A DNA stretch of 64,000 bases from Enterococcus sp. HY326 (lineage in GTDB: Bacteria; Bacillota; Bacilli; Lactobacillales; Enterococcaceae), in assembly GCF_026157065.1 (NCBI RefSeq), contig NZ_JANLGQ010000007.1, forward strand, positions 1 through 64,000, given 5' to 3'. How positions within the stretch are numbered: the stretch's first letter is position 1; the number at the start of each line of letters is the position of its first letter. The notes beneath the pieces were generated by a model that saw nothing but the letters and a program-made list of their open reading frames with translations, was not told where the DNA came from and ran no database searches. A program made the position numbers and the translations under genes. Below are positions 8,210 through 17,481 of this stretch, piece by piece.

Positions 8210-10308
8210 ACAAACAAAATGCCAGTATCAATAATTTTCGTCTGTTCGCTGCTGTCATGGTAGTGGCGATTCACTACTATCCTTTTCAAAGTTTCGCACC
8301 AGAGCTGGACACCCTCATCACCTTAACTTTATTTCGAGTGGCCGTCCCGTTTTTCTTAATGGTCACGGGCTATTACTTAATTGGCCCGCTGGCGGAAAAA
8401 AAGCAATTCCCGCAACGTTTGAGGGTCAAAAAATTCCTAAAAAAACAGCTTTACCTTTATTTAGCGGCGAATTTACTCTATTTGCCGCTAGCGCTTTACA
8501 GCGGCGAAATTTCTTTGCAGATGTCGTTAGCTAAATTTTTACAGGTGTTAATTTTTGAAGGCTTTCTTTATCATCTATGGTATTTTCCGGCGTTGATTTT
8601 AGGTGTTTTCCTTGTCAGTCTACTGTTGAAAAAATTCTCCTTGAAACCGGTACTCGCCATTGCCATTGGTCTGTATCTGATTGGTTTAGGCGGCGATAGC
8701 TGGTGGGGAATTACCCGTCAGCTGCCGTTTTTAAAAATTTTTTACAATGGTCTCTTTCACTTCTTCGGCCTAACTCGCAACGGCCTCTTTCTAGTGCCGC
8801 TATTTTTAGTCTTGGGAGCCCTTATTTATCAAAAACGGAGCTTTCAAGCTCAGCGCAATTCGCTGTTCTTAATCGTTTCAGCAATCGGTCTTTTAGCAGA
8901 AAGTTTTGCCCTGCACCACTGGTCTCAGCCCCGCCACGATAGCATGTATCTCCTGTTGCCATTGGTCATGTATTTTCTATTTCAGGAGGTGCTCCATTGG
9001 CAGTCGCAAAAGACTTTGGGAAATGCCAGCAGACTTGCATTAGGAATTTATCTTATTCATCCTTATCTGATTGCCGTTTGGCATTTTTTCGCAAACAAAG
9101 TGCCGCTTTTAAAAAATAGCTTAATAAATTTTTTAGTCGTTCTACTGTCGACCTTTTTAATCTGTTGGCTGGCCTTCAAGCTACTGGCGAAGCTGACCAA
9201 AAAAAATTCAAAAGGACCAGCGAGAGCCTCAAAGCAGCTGTCAACTAAAGCTCTAACGGCTAACTTAGCTGAGATTAACCGCATTATTCCTGAAAAAACC
9301 AAAGTGATGGCGGTGGTGAAAGCCAACGCCTACGGGACCGATGCGAATATTTTTGCCAAAACCTTGGCGCAAAACGGTGTCGATTTTTTTGCCGTGGCTA
9401 CCTTAGAGGAGGGAATCACCCTGCGGGAAGCCGGAATTGCCGAGCAAATTTTAATTCTCGGCTATACTTCTGCCCGCCGCATAAAAGAGATTAAAGCCTA
9501 TGACTTAGTTCAAACGATTGTCAGCGAAGCCCATGCCACCGCTTTAAATCAACAAGGAATAGCGATTGATTGTCATTTAAAGGTCGATACCGGCATGCAT
9601 CGCCTGGGCGTAACAGCTGATGATCAAAAAATAAAAGCTCTCTATCAATTGCCCTATTTAAAAATTAAGGGGATATACTCCCATCTAGGTTCTGCTGATG
9701 AACAGTCAGCGGCGGCCAAAGAGCGGACCGAAAAACAAATTGCCGTTTTCAATCATTTGTTAGCGCAATTAAAAGCCCAGCAAATTCCCCTTGGCGTGAC
9801 TCATCTGCAAAGCAGTTACGGTATTTTAAATTATCCAGACTTAACCTATGATTATGTCCGTCTCGGCATTCTTTTATATGGCTTTCTCAGTAGTCAACGG
9901 GATGTGCCTAAAAAAAAAATTACCCTCACGCCGGTCGTTGAAGTGCAGGCCCAATTGATTTCTAAAAAATGGGTGGCTGCTCAGGAATATTTGGGCTATA
10001 GCCTAGCCACGCAACTATCAGAAAGCCGTTTAATCGGTGTAGTCAGCATTGGCTATGCTGACGGCATCCCCCGCAATTTAAGCCAGACCGACTGGCAGCT
10101 GACTTATCAAGATCACCAGCTGCCACAAATTGGTCGAATTTGTATGGACATGCTGCTGATTGATTTAACGGCTTGCCCTGAAATCCCTTTGGAGGCTCAG
10201 CTGAATGTGCTGCCGGATATTTTAGCTGCGGCCACAGAAACAGCGACCTTGACCAATGAAATTCTTAGTCGCTTAGGCGGTCGTTTAACCGTCGAGGTCT
10301 CCAGTTAA
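8206..10308 (+). CDS. vanT: VanT membrane-bound serine racemase
   Basis: A 700-residue two-domain protein. Residues 1 to about 330 form an acyltransferase-3-like membrane domain with about ten segments, proposed in the family to take part in L-serine uptake. Residues from about 345 form a PLP-dependent alanine-racemase-type domain that converts L-Ser to D-Ser. AVVKANAYG carries the PLP lysine K372; VRLGILLYG and the RICMDM segment are further Alr landmarks. This fused form is that of the vanC, vanE, vanG and vanN types, whereas vanL has split racemase genes. It starts by ATGA overlap with vanXY, and the supply of D-Ser matches the ligase upstream. Confidence 0.93.
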   Translation: MNKQNASINNFRLFAAVMVVAIHYYPFQSFAPELDTLITLTLFRVAVPFFLMVTGYYLIGPLAEKKQFPQRLRVKKFLKKQLYLYLAANLLYLPLALYSGEISLQMSLAKFLQVLIFEGFLYHLWYFPALILGVFLVSLLLKKFSLKPVLAIAIGLYLIGLGGDSWWGITRQLPFLKIFYNGLFHFFGLTRNGLFLVPLFLVLGALIYQKRSFQAQRNSLFLIVSAIGLLAESFALHHWSQPRHDSMYLLLPLVMYFLFQEVLHWQSQKTLGNASRLALGIYLIHPYLIAVWHFFANKVPLLKNSLINFLVVLLSTFLICWLAFKLLAKLTKKNSKGPARASKQLSTKALTANLAEINRIIPEKTKVMAVVKANAYGTDANIFAKTLAQNGVDFFAVATLEEGITLREAGIAEQILILGYTSARRIKEIKAYDLVQTIVSEAHATALNQQGIAIDCHLKVDTGMHRLGVTADDQKIKALYQLPYLKIKGIYSHLGSADEQSAAAKERTEKQIAVFNHLLAQLKAQQIPLGVTHLQSSYGILNYPDLTYDYVRLGILLYGFLSSQRDVPKKKITLTPVVEVQAQLISKKWVAAQEYLGYSLATQLSESRLIGVVSIGYADGIPRNLSQTDWQLTYQDHQLPQIGRICMDMLLIDLTACPEIPLEAQLNVLPDILAAATETATLTNEILSRLGGRLTVEVSS

Positions 10309-10369
10309 GCAGTAAATTATGCTACACTGAAAAAGAGATGTCTTAAAAATCAGAGCTGGAGTGAAGGAA

Positions 10370-11065
10370 ATGACAGATACAATTGTCGTGGTGGATGATG
10401 AAAAGGAAATTGCCAATCTGATGGCAACATTTTTAAAAAATGAAGGCTTTCAAGTGGCAGCCTTTTATAACGGCAGCGAGGCTTTGGCCTTCATTGACCA
10501 AAATGCTGTTTCGTTGGCAGTACTGGACGTGATGCTGCCGGATATCGACGGCTTTCAATTATTGCAAAACATTCGGGAAAATTATTTTTTTCCGGTGCTG
10601 ATGCTAACCGCAAAAGGCGAGGACTTGGATAAAATTACGGGACTGACTTTGGGAGCAGATGATTATATCACCAAGCCCTTTAATCCATTAGAGGTTGTGG
10701 CCCGGGTCAAAACACAATTGCGCCGCAGTCAGCGCTATAATCAGCCATCAGCCCCGCAAGCAGATACAGAATTTGCCAAAGACGGGCTGATTCTTCAAAA
10801 AAACAGCCACAAAGTCTTACTCTTTGAGCGGGAAATCATGATTACCCCGATTGAATTTAAAATTTTGCTGTATTTATTTGAACATCAAGGGACCGTCGTT
10901 TCCTCCGAGGAATTGTTTGAGGCCGTCTGGCAGGAAAAATATTTAGACAATAACAACACGGTGATGGCCCACATCGCACGGCTGCGGGAAAAGCTCAAGG
11001 AGCAGCCCCGCAAACCAAAATTTATTAAAACTGTCTGGGGGGTTGGCTATATCATTGAAAAATAA
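10370..11065 (+). CDS. vanR: VanR response regulator
   Basis: A 231-residue OmpR/PhoB-type regulator. The receiver domain has the acidic pair VDDE at the N-terminus, the phosphoacceptor D53 in LAVLDVMLPD and the K of ITKPF near residue 104. The C-terminal winged helix (about residues 133-230) ends VWGVGYIIEK, as in VanR. ATG 10370 is chosen because GGAG sits eight bases upstream; the in-frame GTG at 10361 overlaps that site. A 61-base gap after vanT contains TGCTACACT, which could be an extended -10 giving vanRS its own promoter. It should activate the van operon when phosphorylated by VanS. Confidence 0.9.
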   Translation: MTDTIVVVDDEKEIANLMATFLKNEGFQVAAFYNGSEALAFIDQNAVSLAVLDVMLPDIDGFQLLQNIRENYFFPVLMLTAKGEDLDKITGLTLGADDYITKPFNPLEVVARVKTQLRRSQRYNQPSAPQADTEFAKDGLILQKNSHKVLLFEREIMITPIEFKILLYLFEHQGTVVSSEELFEAVWQEKYLDNNNTVMAHIARLREKLKEQPRKPKFIKTVWGVGYIIEK

Positions 11066-12140
11066 CTTGAAAAATCCGTTAATCAGAAGAATTCTTTTCC
11101 GCTATGTGGCGACAATCGTGATTGCCTTTGCCATTTTGACGCTGATTCCTTTTACGATTTTAATCGTCATGAATTTTTGGACCTGGTATGGTGATGAGTT
11201 TATTTATCGGCTGGTTCATTTTTTCTATAATAATCTGATTGCGACCTTTTTAATCAGCGGCATTGCTCTTTGGCTAGCTATCACCTTTTATTTCTTTAGT
11301 AAAATTGCCAGCTATTTGAATGAAACCATTCATGGCACTAGCCAACTGTTGGCAAATCCCGAGCAGCGGATTAAATTATCGCCAGATTTGGTGGCGGTTC
11401 AAGACGAAATGAATGAACTACGGGAAAATAATAACCGCACGCAGCGGGCCGCCAAAGAAGCCGAACAGCGGAAAAATGATTTAATCGTTTATTTGGCCCA
11501 TGATTTGCGGACTCCTTTGACCAGCGTCATCGGCTATTTGACCCTCTTAAAGGAAGAGCCCCAGCTATCTTTAGACATGCGGGCCCGCTACACTGATATT
11601 GCCTTAGACAAGGCGGAACGTTTGGAACAACTAATCAATGAATTCTTTGAAATCACCCGTTTTAATTTGACTAGCCTGACATTAAATAAACAAGTGATTG
11701 ATTTGAGCGTTATGCTAGAACAGATTAGCTATGAGTTTCTGCCAATTTTAGAAGAAAAAAATCTCCAGTGGCAATTGGAGATTGAAAAGGAAGTATTGGC
11801 AACCGTCGATGCAGAAAAGATGGAGCGAGTCTTCGATAATCTGATTCGCAATGCGATTAATTACAGCTTTGCTGATTCAGTCATTACCTTGAAACTAGCC
11901 AAAAAAGAGCAAATTGAAATTACGTTTAGCAATAGCGGCTACACGATTCCCCCGGAGAAATTGGCCCGAATTTTCGAGCCCTTTTACCGGATGGACAGCT
12001 CCCGGGCCAGCGCCACCGGTGGCACCGGATTAGGCCTGCCGATTGCAAAAGATATTGTCGAGGCTTTAGGTGGCAGGGTGACTGCCGCCAGTCATGATAA
12101 CCAGATTATTTTTACCATCAGCTTGCCCTTGAGTAATTAA
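11055..12140 (+). CDS. vanS: VanS sensor histidine kinase
   Basis: A membrane histidine kinase of about 361 residues. Two N-terminal membrane segments enclose a short extracytoplasmic loop, followed by a HAMP-like linker and coiled region. The H box is YLAHDLRTPLTS, with the phosphorylated His about 149 residues from the chosen start. The N box is DNLIRNAINYS, and the G boxes are PFYRMDSSR and GGTGLGLPIAKD. The start is uncertain: in-frame TTG codons at 11043 and 11055 both overlap vanR, and the G-rich stretch at 11036-11042 suits 11055 better. It would sense glycopeptide or cell-wall stress and phosphorylate VanR. Confidence 0.88.
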   Translation: MKNNLKNPLIRRILFRYVATIVIAFAILTLIPFTILIVMNFWTWYGDEFIYRLVHFFYNNLIATFLISGIALWLAITFYFFSKIASYLNETIHGTSQLLANPEQRIKLSPDLVAVQDEMNELRENNNRTQRAAKEAEQRKNDLIVYLAHDLRTPLTSVIGYLTLLKEEPQLSLDMRARYTDIALDKAERLEQLINEFFEITRFNLTSLTLNKQVIDLSVMLEQISYEFLPILEEKNLQWQLEIEKEVLATVDAEKMERVFDNLIRNAINYSFADSVITLKLAKKEQIEITFSNSGYTIPPEKLARIFEPFYRMDSSRASATGGTGLGLPIAKDIVEALGGRVTAASHDNQIIFTISLPLSN

Positions 12141-12156
12141 TTTTTGTAATCGTCAT

Positions 12157-12323
12157 GAGGCTGTGACATTAGTTAGAACAAAGCCGGATTTTACGAAGGA
12201 CAGCTAGTGAAAACGACTAGCTAGTGTTAATTTGCGATTCGGCCCTACTGGACCGCAGGAGCAAATATCATATAGTTCGGAATCTCAGCTGTTAAAAAAC
12301 TAATGTCACAGACTCATTTTTTT
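12157..12323. repeat. Hairpin-forming intergenic repeat, copy 1
   Basis: The ends are inverted: GAGGCTGTGACATTAGTT at 12157-12174 and AACTAATGTCACAGACTC at 12298-12315, followed by a run of T. The interior holds a second small inverted repeat around AGCTAGTGAAAACGACTAGCT. Related elements sit at 12969-13085 and 30855-31019. It may double as the terminator of vanS. Confidence 0.7.
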
Positions 12324-12399
12324 CTGATTTAAACTGCCCAACGCCTGCAAAATACGGTAAACTAGTGAGTAAATAAATGCAAAAAGGAGATTTATACCC

Positions 12400-12963
12400 A
12401 TGTTGCCAAAAAAAATTTTTGATACGTTAAACTCTGGTGAACTCTACTTTGAAACCAAGGAAATGAATCAGCTGCAGGCTCATTATCGGGACTTGTTATT
12501 TGAGTTCAATCAGCTGCCCCCCAACGAACCTCAGCGCTTAGCGGCGATTGCAGCTGAATTATTTGGGGATTTTGCTGAGGGGGCTTACATTGAGCGGCCC
12601 GTTAAAGCCAATTGGGGCATCAATACTTATTTTGGAAAAAATGTTTATGCCAATTTTGGCTTGACCCTCGTCGATGATGCTAAGATTGATTTAAAAGACG
12701 ATGTTATGATTGGACCAAACGTGACGATTATCACCGGCACCCATCCTTTAAAGGCTGCCGAACGAAAAGAGCGGGGGCAGTACAATCTACCCGTCACGAT
12801 TGAAAAAAATGTCTGGCTAGGCGCGGGTGCAATTATTTTTCCCGGCGTGACCATCGGTGAAAATACCGTGATTGGCGCCGGCAGTTTGGTGACCAAATCT
12901 ATTCCGGCAAATGTTGTCGCTTATGGCCAGCCATGTAAAGTAATCAAAGAGTTAGAAAAATAA
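12400..12963 (+). CDS. Sugar O-acetyltransferase (maltose/galactoside acetyltransferase family)
   Basis: A 187-residue hexapeptide-repeat enzyme that would transfer acetyl from acetyl-CoA to a sugar hydroxyl. The N-terminal mac domain (to about residue 60) is followed by a left-handed beta helix. NVTIITGTHPL near residue 107 contains the catalytic His, and the imperfect hexapeptides VTIEKNVWLGAGAIIFPGV and IGENTVIGAGSL complete it. Length and order match LacA/Maa. AAAGGAG precedes ATG 12400. It stands alone between two intergenic repeats and has no evident partner. Confidence 0.9.
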   Translation: MLPKKIFDTLNSGELYFETKEMNQLQAHYRDLLFEFNQLPPNEPQRLAAIAAELFGDFAEGAYIERPVKANWGINTYFGKNVYANFGLTLVDDAKIDLKDDVMIGPNVTIITGTHPLKAAERKERGQYNLPVTIEKNVWLGAGAIIFPGVTIGENTVIGAGSLVTKSIPANVVAYGQPCKVIKELEK

Positions 12964-12968
12964 AAAGC

Positions 12969-13085
12969 ATGGCTGTAACCTTAGTCTTGTTAACAGATTG
13001 AATCCCAAACTATATTATATTTGGCGGTGTTTGTCAGATATTGTTTGGAAAATCAGTTCTGTTTTAACTAAGGCCACAGCCTTAC
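12969..13085. repeat. Hairpin-forming intergenic repeat, copy 2
   Basis: Ends ATGGCTGTAACCTTAGTC and AACTAAGGCCACAGCC are inverted and resemble those of copy 1. The change ACATTAG to CCTTAG is matched by a change on the other arm, so pairing is kept. The stretch after the left end, TTAACAGATTGAATCC, also recurs in the copy at 30855-31019. Confidence 0.65.
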
Positions 13086-13103
13086 TACCTAAAATCAAAA
13101 AAT

Positions 13104-13180
13104 AACCGCAACCTGCAAGAGCACCAAAGCCAGCTAGTGAAACTGGCTTTCGGCGAAATGCTTGGGTTGCGGTTTTTTTG
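13104..13180. terminator. Bidirectional terminator between acetyltransferase and efa operon
   Basis: Outer arms AACCGCAACC and GGGTTGCGGTT with inner arms AAAGCCAG and CTGGCTTT are flanked by an A run on the left and a T run on the right. It lies between convergent genes and can serve both. Confidence 0.85.
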
Positions 13181-13248
13181 AAGCTACGAACTTTTTGTGT
13201 TTACTGCTTTTCACTCAATACTTGATTAAAACCGCACTCTGATATTTT

Positions 13249-14196
13249 TTACTGGGCCAAGCCTGCAGCAATCTGTTCAAAATTCCAGGCCATCATACTG
13301 TAATAGCTGTCGCCTTCCTCGCCGGGCTCAGCTACCGAATCTGTAAATAACTTAGCTTCACTGATGGGAATGCCGGTATCCTTGGCGACTGTCTGCATCG
13401 ACCGTGCGTCAACACTGCTTTCGACAAACAGTGTTGGAACTGAAGAGGCCCGCAGCTGTTCAATCAAACTTTGAATTTGCTCAGGAGTGCCTTCCTCTTC
13501 GGTATTTATTTCCCAAATATAGGCCGCCGGAATTCCGTAAGCCGCTGAAAAATATTTCATACAGCCTTCACTGGTCACCAAAAGCTTTTGCTCATCCGGC
13601 AGAGCCGCAAATTTTTCTTTGGCGGAAGCGTCTAATTCCCGCAACTGACCGAGATAACTGTCTAGATTAGCTTCATAATAATCCGCATTTTCCGGATCTT
13701 TAAGGCTGAGCTGCTTTGCAATATTTTCTGCGTAAATCATTCCATTTGCCAAATTCAGCCAAGCGTGGGGATCTTCTTTCCCCTGTTCCTCGGTCCCCTC
13801 CAGATAAATCACCTCAACACCGTCACTGACCGCAAAATAATCTTGATCTTTGACTTTGCCGGCATTCTCCATCAGCGTCGTAAACCAGCCGTTGCCGCCA
13901 GTCTCCAGATTGATGCCGTTATAAAAAATCACGTCCGCTTCAGAGGTCTTTTGGACATCCGCCGGTAAAAACTCATATTCATGGGGATCACGCCCAACTG
14001 GGACAATGCTGTACAAATCAATTTTATCCCCGCCGATATTTTTAGCGATATCGGCGATAATCGAATTGGTGGCGACAACCTCCACTAAATCAGCATTTCC
14101 CTGCTGATTTTCTCCTTGACCAGCTGTCCCGCTACAACCTGTCAAAACTAACAAACTCCCAAATAAGGTAGCCAAAACTAGATTAATTTTTTTCAT
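13249..14196 (-). CDS. efaA: Manganese/zinc ABC transporter substrate-binding lipoprotein, EfaA-like
   Basis: A 315-residue cluster A-I metal-binding lipoprotein. The signal peptide ends in the lipobox LTGC. The metal ligands of the family are visible: His in GRDPHEYE, His in DPHAWL, Glu in SEG and Asp in LFTDS; this His-His-Glu-Asp set is that of Mn-type binders (PsaA/EfaA). No His-rich zinc loop is present. ATG 14196 follows AAGGAGG; a longer frame to 14256 has no ribosome site and would hide the signal peptide. The start overlaps the permease gene by 14 bases. It is last in a three-gene operon under DtxR-like operators. Confidence 0.88.
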   Translation of the reverse strand: MKKINLVLATLFGSLLVLTGCSGTAGQGENQQGNADLVEVVATNSIIADIAKNIGGDKIDLYSIVPVGRDPHEYEFLPADVQKTSEADVIFYNGINLETGGNGWFTTLMENAGKVKDQDYFAVSDGVEVIYLEGTEEQGKEDPHAWLNLANGMIYAENIAKQLSLKDPENADYYEANLDSYLGQLRELDASAKEKFAALPDEQKLLVTSEGCMKYFSAAYGIPAAYIWEINTEEEGTPEQIQSLIEQLRASSVPTLFVESSVDARSMQTVAKDTGIPISEAKLFTDSVAEPGEEGDSYYSMMAWNFEQIAAGLAQ

Positions 14197-15034
14197 TTTC
14201 CAGAATCCTCCTTGTAAAAAATTTTTGCTTCGGCGATAAAAAGAAACCGACGACAAAGAATGCGGCGGCGGTTAAGACAATCGTCGAACCCACCGCTAAA
14301 TTGAAGCTGTAACCGATAAAAAGTCCTAATAGCGAAGCTAAACCACCGAGGCTTGCCGATAGTAAAATCATCGACCGCAAGCGATTGGTAAAGAGATAAG
14401 CTGTGGCGGCGGGCGTAATTAAGAGGGCGACGATTAAAATCGTGCCGACGCTTTGCATAGCGGCCACGGCAACTAATGTCAATAAAATCATCAGCAGATA
14501 ATGGTAAAACTGAACCTTCATGCCCACGGCTTTAGCCAACAGTGGGTCAAAGGAGGTCAGCAGTAGTTCTTTGAAAAACAAGCCAATTATCACGAGCACA
14601 AATAGCGACACGCCAATGGTTAAATACATATCGGTAGTCTGCACTGCCAAGACATTGCCAAATAAAATATGGAATAAATCCGTCGAGCTGTTGGCAACGC
14701 CGATTAGAATCACCCCTAAAGCTAAAAAGGAGCTGAAGGTGATTCCAATCGCTGTGTCCCCTTTGATTAAGCTATTACTTTTGATAAAAGTAATCAGCAG
14801 GGAGGCCAGCATGCCAAAGAAAATCGCGCCGACGAAAAAATTAATTCCTAAAATATAGGAGAGAGCGACCCCCGGTAAAACTGCATGGGAAATCGCATCC
14901 CCCATTAGAGACATCCCCCGCAAGATAATAAAACAACCAATCGCACCGGCCACAATACCAATCGTCACCGAAGTAATCAAGGCATTCCTTAAAAATTGAA
15001 ACTCTGTTAACCCGTAGATGAAATTTTCAATCAT
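14183..15034 (-). CDS. efaB: Metal ABC transporter permease, EfaB-like
   Basis: A 283-residue inner-membrane permease of the ABC-3 family with eight to nine hydrophobic segments. [16 protein letters not shown] near residue 45 and the segment [12 protein letters not shown] near residue 205 are typical of the MntB/PsaC/ZnuB group. It forms the channel for Mn2+ or Zn2+ with the neighbouring ATPase and lipoprotein. The start overlaps the ATPase stop by four bases (ATGA), and the end overlaps the lipoprotein gene, so the three are translationally coupled. Confidence 0.92.
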   Translation of the reverse strand: MIENFIYGLTEFQFLRNALITSVTIGIVAGAIGCFIILRGMSLMGDAISHAVLPGVALSYILGINFFVGAIFFGMLASLLITFIKSNSLIKGDTAIGITFSSFLALGVILIGVANSSTDLFHILFGNVLAVQTTDMYLTIGVSLFVLVIIGLFFKELLLTSFDPLLAKAVGMKVQFYHYLLMILLTLVAVAAMQSVGTILIVALLITPAATAYLFTNRLRSMILLSASLGGLASLLGLFIGYSFNLAVGSTIVLTAAAFFVVGFFLSPKQKFFTRRILENEKN

Positions 15035-15753
15035 GCAACATCCCCTCCAAAATAAAGCTGCCCGTTAAAGGCTTGCCCCAAATAATTTTTATTAAAAACT
15101 GTCGCCGTCTCGCCATATGCAATCACTTCTTTATCGAGAATCAAGAGCTGATCAAAATAGTTTTGCACCTTTGCTAAGTCATGGTGCACCACAAAAATAG
15201 TTTTTCCGGCCTGTTGCAACTCCCGCAAAATCTCAAAAATAATTTCTTCGCTGACGGCATCAATCCCGACAAATGGTTCATCTAAAAAAATATATTGGGC
15301 TTCCTGCACCAAACATCTAGCAATTAAAATCCGTTGGAACTGTCCGCCAGAAAGCTCACTGATTTGGCGGCTGCCCAAAGCCGCCAAGCCGACTTGTTCC
15401 AAAGCGGCGGCCACCTGCTGCCAATTTTTTTTCGTCAAGCGCCGCAAAATGCCCACTTCTCGATACAAGCCTAAAGAAACAAACTCAGCCACGGTGATTG
15501 GAAAAGTAAAATCCAAATTGCTTTTTTGTTCGACATAAGCCACCTGCTGTCGCTGTTCTTTGATTGGCTTGCCGTCAATGGTGATATTGCCGGCAAAGGA
15601 AATAATTCCTAAAATCGCTTTAATCAAGGTCGATTTACCGGCACCATTCGGCCCGATAATGCCAGTGATGGCATGATCTTCTAAACGCAAATTTATATTC
15701 TTTAATGCTAGCTGCTGCTGATATGCTACAGACACATTTTGACAGATAATCAT
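15031..15753 (-). CDS. efaC: Metal ABC transporter ATP-binding protein, EfaC-like
   Basis: A 240-residue ABC ATPase. Walker A is GPNGAGKST near residue 38, the Q loop follows at YVEQK, the signature is LSGGQFQR near residue 134, Walker B is YIFLDEP and the switch His is in VVHHD. It belongs to the MntA/ZnuC/PsaB group. It is first in the operon, with AGGAG ahead of the ATG. Two DtxR/MntR-like palindromes lie 20-65 bases upstream, so expression should fall when Mn (or Fe) is plentiful. Confidence 0.92.
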   Translation of the reverse strand: MIICQNVSVAYQQQLALKNINLRLEDHAITGIIGPNGAGKSTLIKAILGIISFAGNITIDGKPIKEQRQQVAYVEQKSNLDFTFPITVAEFVSLGLYREVGILRRLTKKNWQQVAAALEQVGLAALGSRQISELSGGQFQRILIARCLVQEAQYIFLDEPFVGIDAVSEEIIFEILRELQQAGKTIFVVHHDLAKVQNYFDQLLILDKEVIAYGETATVFNKNYLGQAFNGQLYFGGDVA

Positions 15754-15773
15754 TTTTATTCTCCTTTACATTT

Positions 15774-15818
15774 TTAGGCAAGCCTAACTTTTTTATATTT
15801 TTAGGCTAACCTAAAAAT
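15774..15818 (-). promoter_or_regulatory. Two tandem DtxR/MntR (EfaR)-like operators
   Basis: Site 1 (15774-15787) is TTAGGC-AA-GCCTAA. Site 2 (15797-15818) is ATTTTTAGG-CTAA-CCTAAAAAT, a perfect 9-4-9 palindrome. Both carry the TTAGG/CCTAA core of DtxR-family repressors such as EfaR. They sit just upstream of the efa operon. Confidence 0.8.
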
Positions 15819-15951
15819 TATTCGCTGTCAATAATTTTAAAAAAATTTCATCTACATCGATTTTTTTAAAAAAAGTCTTAAAATCGCTGTATAGTTTTTT
15901 TAGTGTTTTTTTCGGTAGCCAGCTTTACTTTTAAAAAAAACTAAGGTAAAA

Positions 15952-15985
15952 TTTCGTTAACCAAAAAAAATAAAGGTTAACGAAA
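15952..15985 (+). promoter_or_regulatory. BirA-like biotin operator
   Basis: Arms TTTCGTTAACC and GGTTAACGAAA are perfectly inverted around a 12-base A-rich spacer. Counting from the GTTAAC cores the spacing is 14, which fits the BirA operator layout of Bacillota. It ends ten bases before bioY, so a bound repressor would block expression. Confidence 0.75.
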
Positions 15986-15994
15986 GGAAAATCA

Positions 15995-16534
15995 ATGAAA
16001 TCTATTAGCTTACGAGAATTAATTTTAGCTGCCATTTTTTCAGCCGTTATCGTGGTCTTATCGCAAATTACAATTCCCGCCGGTTTAGTTCCCTTCACCA
16101 TGCAAACTTTTGCAGTTGGTTTAGTGGCAACTATTTTAGGCAAAAAAATCGGCACTATTTCCGTCTTCATCTACTTATTGCTAGGCCTTATCGGACTTCC
16201 GGTTTTTGCCGGCTTTAGCTCCGGCTTTGCCGTTTTATTTGGCCCAACTGGTGGCTTTTTAGTCGGCTTTCTAGCAAATGCCTTTGTCACAGGCTGGTTG
16301 TGTGAATTAAAGGAAAATAATTTAACGATGGCGATCATTGCCAATCTGGTCGGCGCTTTGCTGACTTTAGTCTTTGGTACTTTCTGGCTACAACTTGCTG
16401 CCAGCATGAGCTTTGGCGCAGCAGCAGCGGCAGCCTTCACACCGTTTATCATTCCGGGCATTGTCAAAGCTGTAGCAGCAGCCTTCGTCGGAATCTTAGT
16501 GACTCGCCGTCTACCAGTAGCGGCCCGCAGCTAA
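15995..16534 (+). CDS. bioY: Biotin transporter BioY (ECF S component)
   Basis: A 179-residue membrane protein with six hydrophobic segments, the substrate-binding subunit of an ECF biotin transporter. ITIPAGLVPFTMQTFAV near residue 30 and the segment GLPVFAGFSSGFAVLFGPTGG near residue 67 are the BioY hallmarks. Length is standard. The ECF energising module (EcfA/A'/T) is not in the window and is usually shared. A BirA-like operator overlaps the leader, and a terminator follows, so it is a single-gene biotin-regulated unit. Confidence 0.95.
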   Translation: MKSISLRELILAAIFSAVIVVLSQITIPAGLVPFTMQTFAVGLVATILGKKIGTISVFIYLLLGLIGLPVFAGFSSGFAVLFGPTGGFLVGFLANAFVTGWLCELKENNLTMAIIANLVGALLTLVFGTFWLQLAASMSFGAAAAAAFTPFIIPGIVKAVAAAFVGILVTRRLPVAARS

Positions 16535-16555
16535 ACTTGACTTATTTATTCGAAC

Positions 16556-16597
16556 ACAAAAAGCGCCGAATCCTGATTGGATATCGGCGCTTTTTTA
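16556..16597 (+). terminator. Rho-independent terminator after bioY
   Basis: AAAAAGCGCCGA and TCGGCGCTTTTTT form the stem with imperfect inner pairing and a T tail. Confidence 0.93.
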
Positions 16598-16617
16598 CAT
16601 ATACAACTTTCCTACAC

Positions 16618-16785
16618 TTAAATAACTTTACGTTGTTTTTCTTTAATCTGCAACTTTTTGTGGCGGTTCTTTAGCATTTTACTAGCTAAAAGAGTTCCGC
16701 AAATAATTGTTACTCCAGCTAACACTTGCTGTCCGTCAAATTCCAAGTCATAAGAAAATCCCTCGGCTTTAATACTTAGTTTCAT
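16618..16785 (-). CDS. Small 55-aa membrane-anchored protein
   Basis: I do not recognise the family. The short frame encodes MKLSIKAEGFSYDLEFDGQQ, then one hydrophobic segment VLAGVTIICGTLLASKML, then a strongly basic tail (KNRHKKLQIKEKQRK). That is the layout of a single-pass protein with a cytosolic basic tail. The ribosome site is weak (TTGGAAA close to the ATG). Its good composition and isolation between terminator-bounded genes make it plausible. Confidence 0.5.
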   Translation of the reverse strand: MKLSIKAEGFSYDLEFDGQQVLAGVTIICGTLLASKMLKNRHKKLQIKEKQRKVI

Positions 16786-17481
16786 TTTCCAACACCTGCT
16801 CTTTCGTCAATTTCATTCAGTCTATTTCAGCTTACCCGAAATAGTGGAAATTACCAACTCCAAAGGAAGCAAATCTTCAAAAAAATCAGGATAAAAACTT
16901 TTCTTAGACCGAATCTTTAAGAAATGTTTAAGCACCTTCACAGAAAGGGCATGATTTTAAGATTTTTTAGTTCATTTTTTCGAAATTTTTAACATAATAA
17001 CAAAAAAATAGTTACTACTTTTTAACAGCCACACAATTAGCTACCTGTTTAGATTTTTCGTAGCCGGCATTTTTTTTCATCATTGATAACATTTTGAAAT
17101 CCAAGTAAAAATTAGTCTCTGTTTTACTTTTCTATAAAACCGCTTTTAAAATTTTTTTATTAAAATAAAATTTTCTTTATTCAAAGATAATTCTGCCTAT
17201 TTTTTATAAAAAACGCTTCCTACACTTTTTTTTGGCTAAATTAAAATAACAACATGAAAAAGCTGTTTTCATTTTTATCAGAAGATATAAATAACGTTTA
17301 CCAAGATTAAGCTTGCTTTTACAAGGATTGCATTTAGCTTGCAAAATTGTTTAGTAAACAGTTATGTTTCCCCATGAAAATAAAAATACATGGTAATGTC
17401 TTTTTCCATAAGAAGTGAATACAAATTTTCAATTTATTCTCAAAATTGTTGGTTAAGAGTTACAGAAGGAAGGTTTTATCT
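16786..17481. other. AT-rich intergenic region upstream of the surface protein
   Basis: Nearly 700 bases, very AT-rich, with no frame of convincing quality and no repeat. It probably contains the promoter and long leader of the surface-protein gene. AGAAGGAAGG before 17482 is its ribosome site. Confidence 0.4.
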
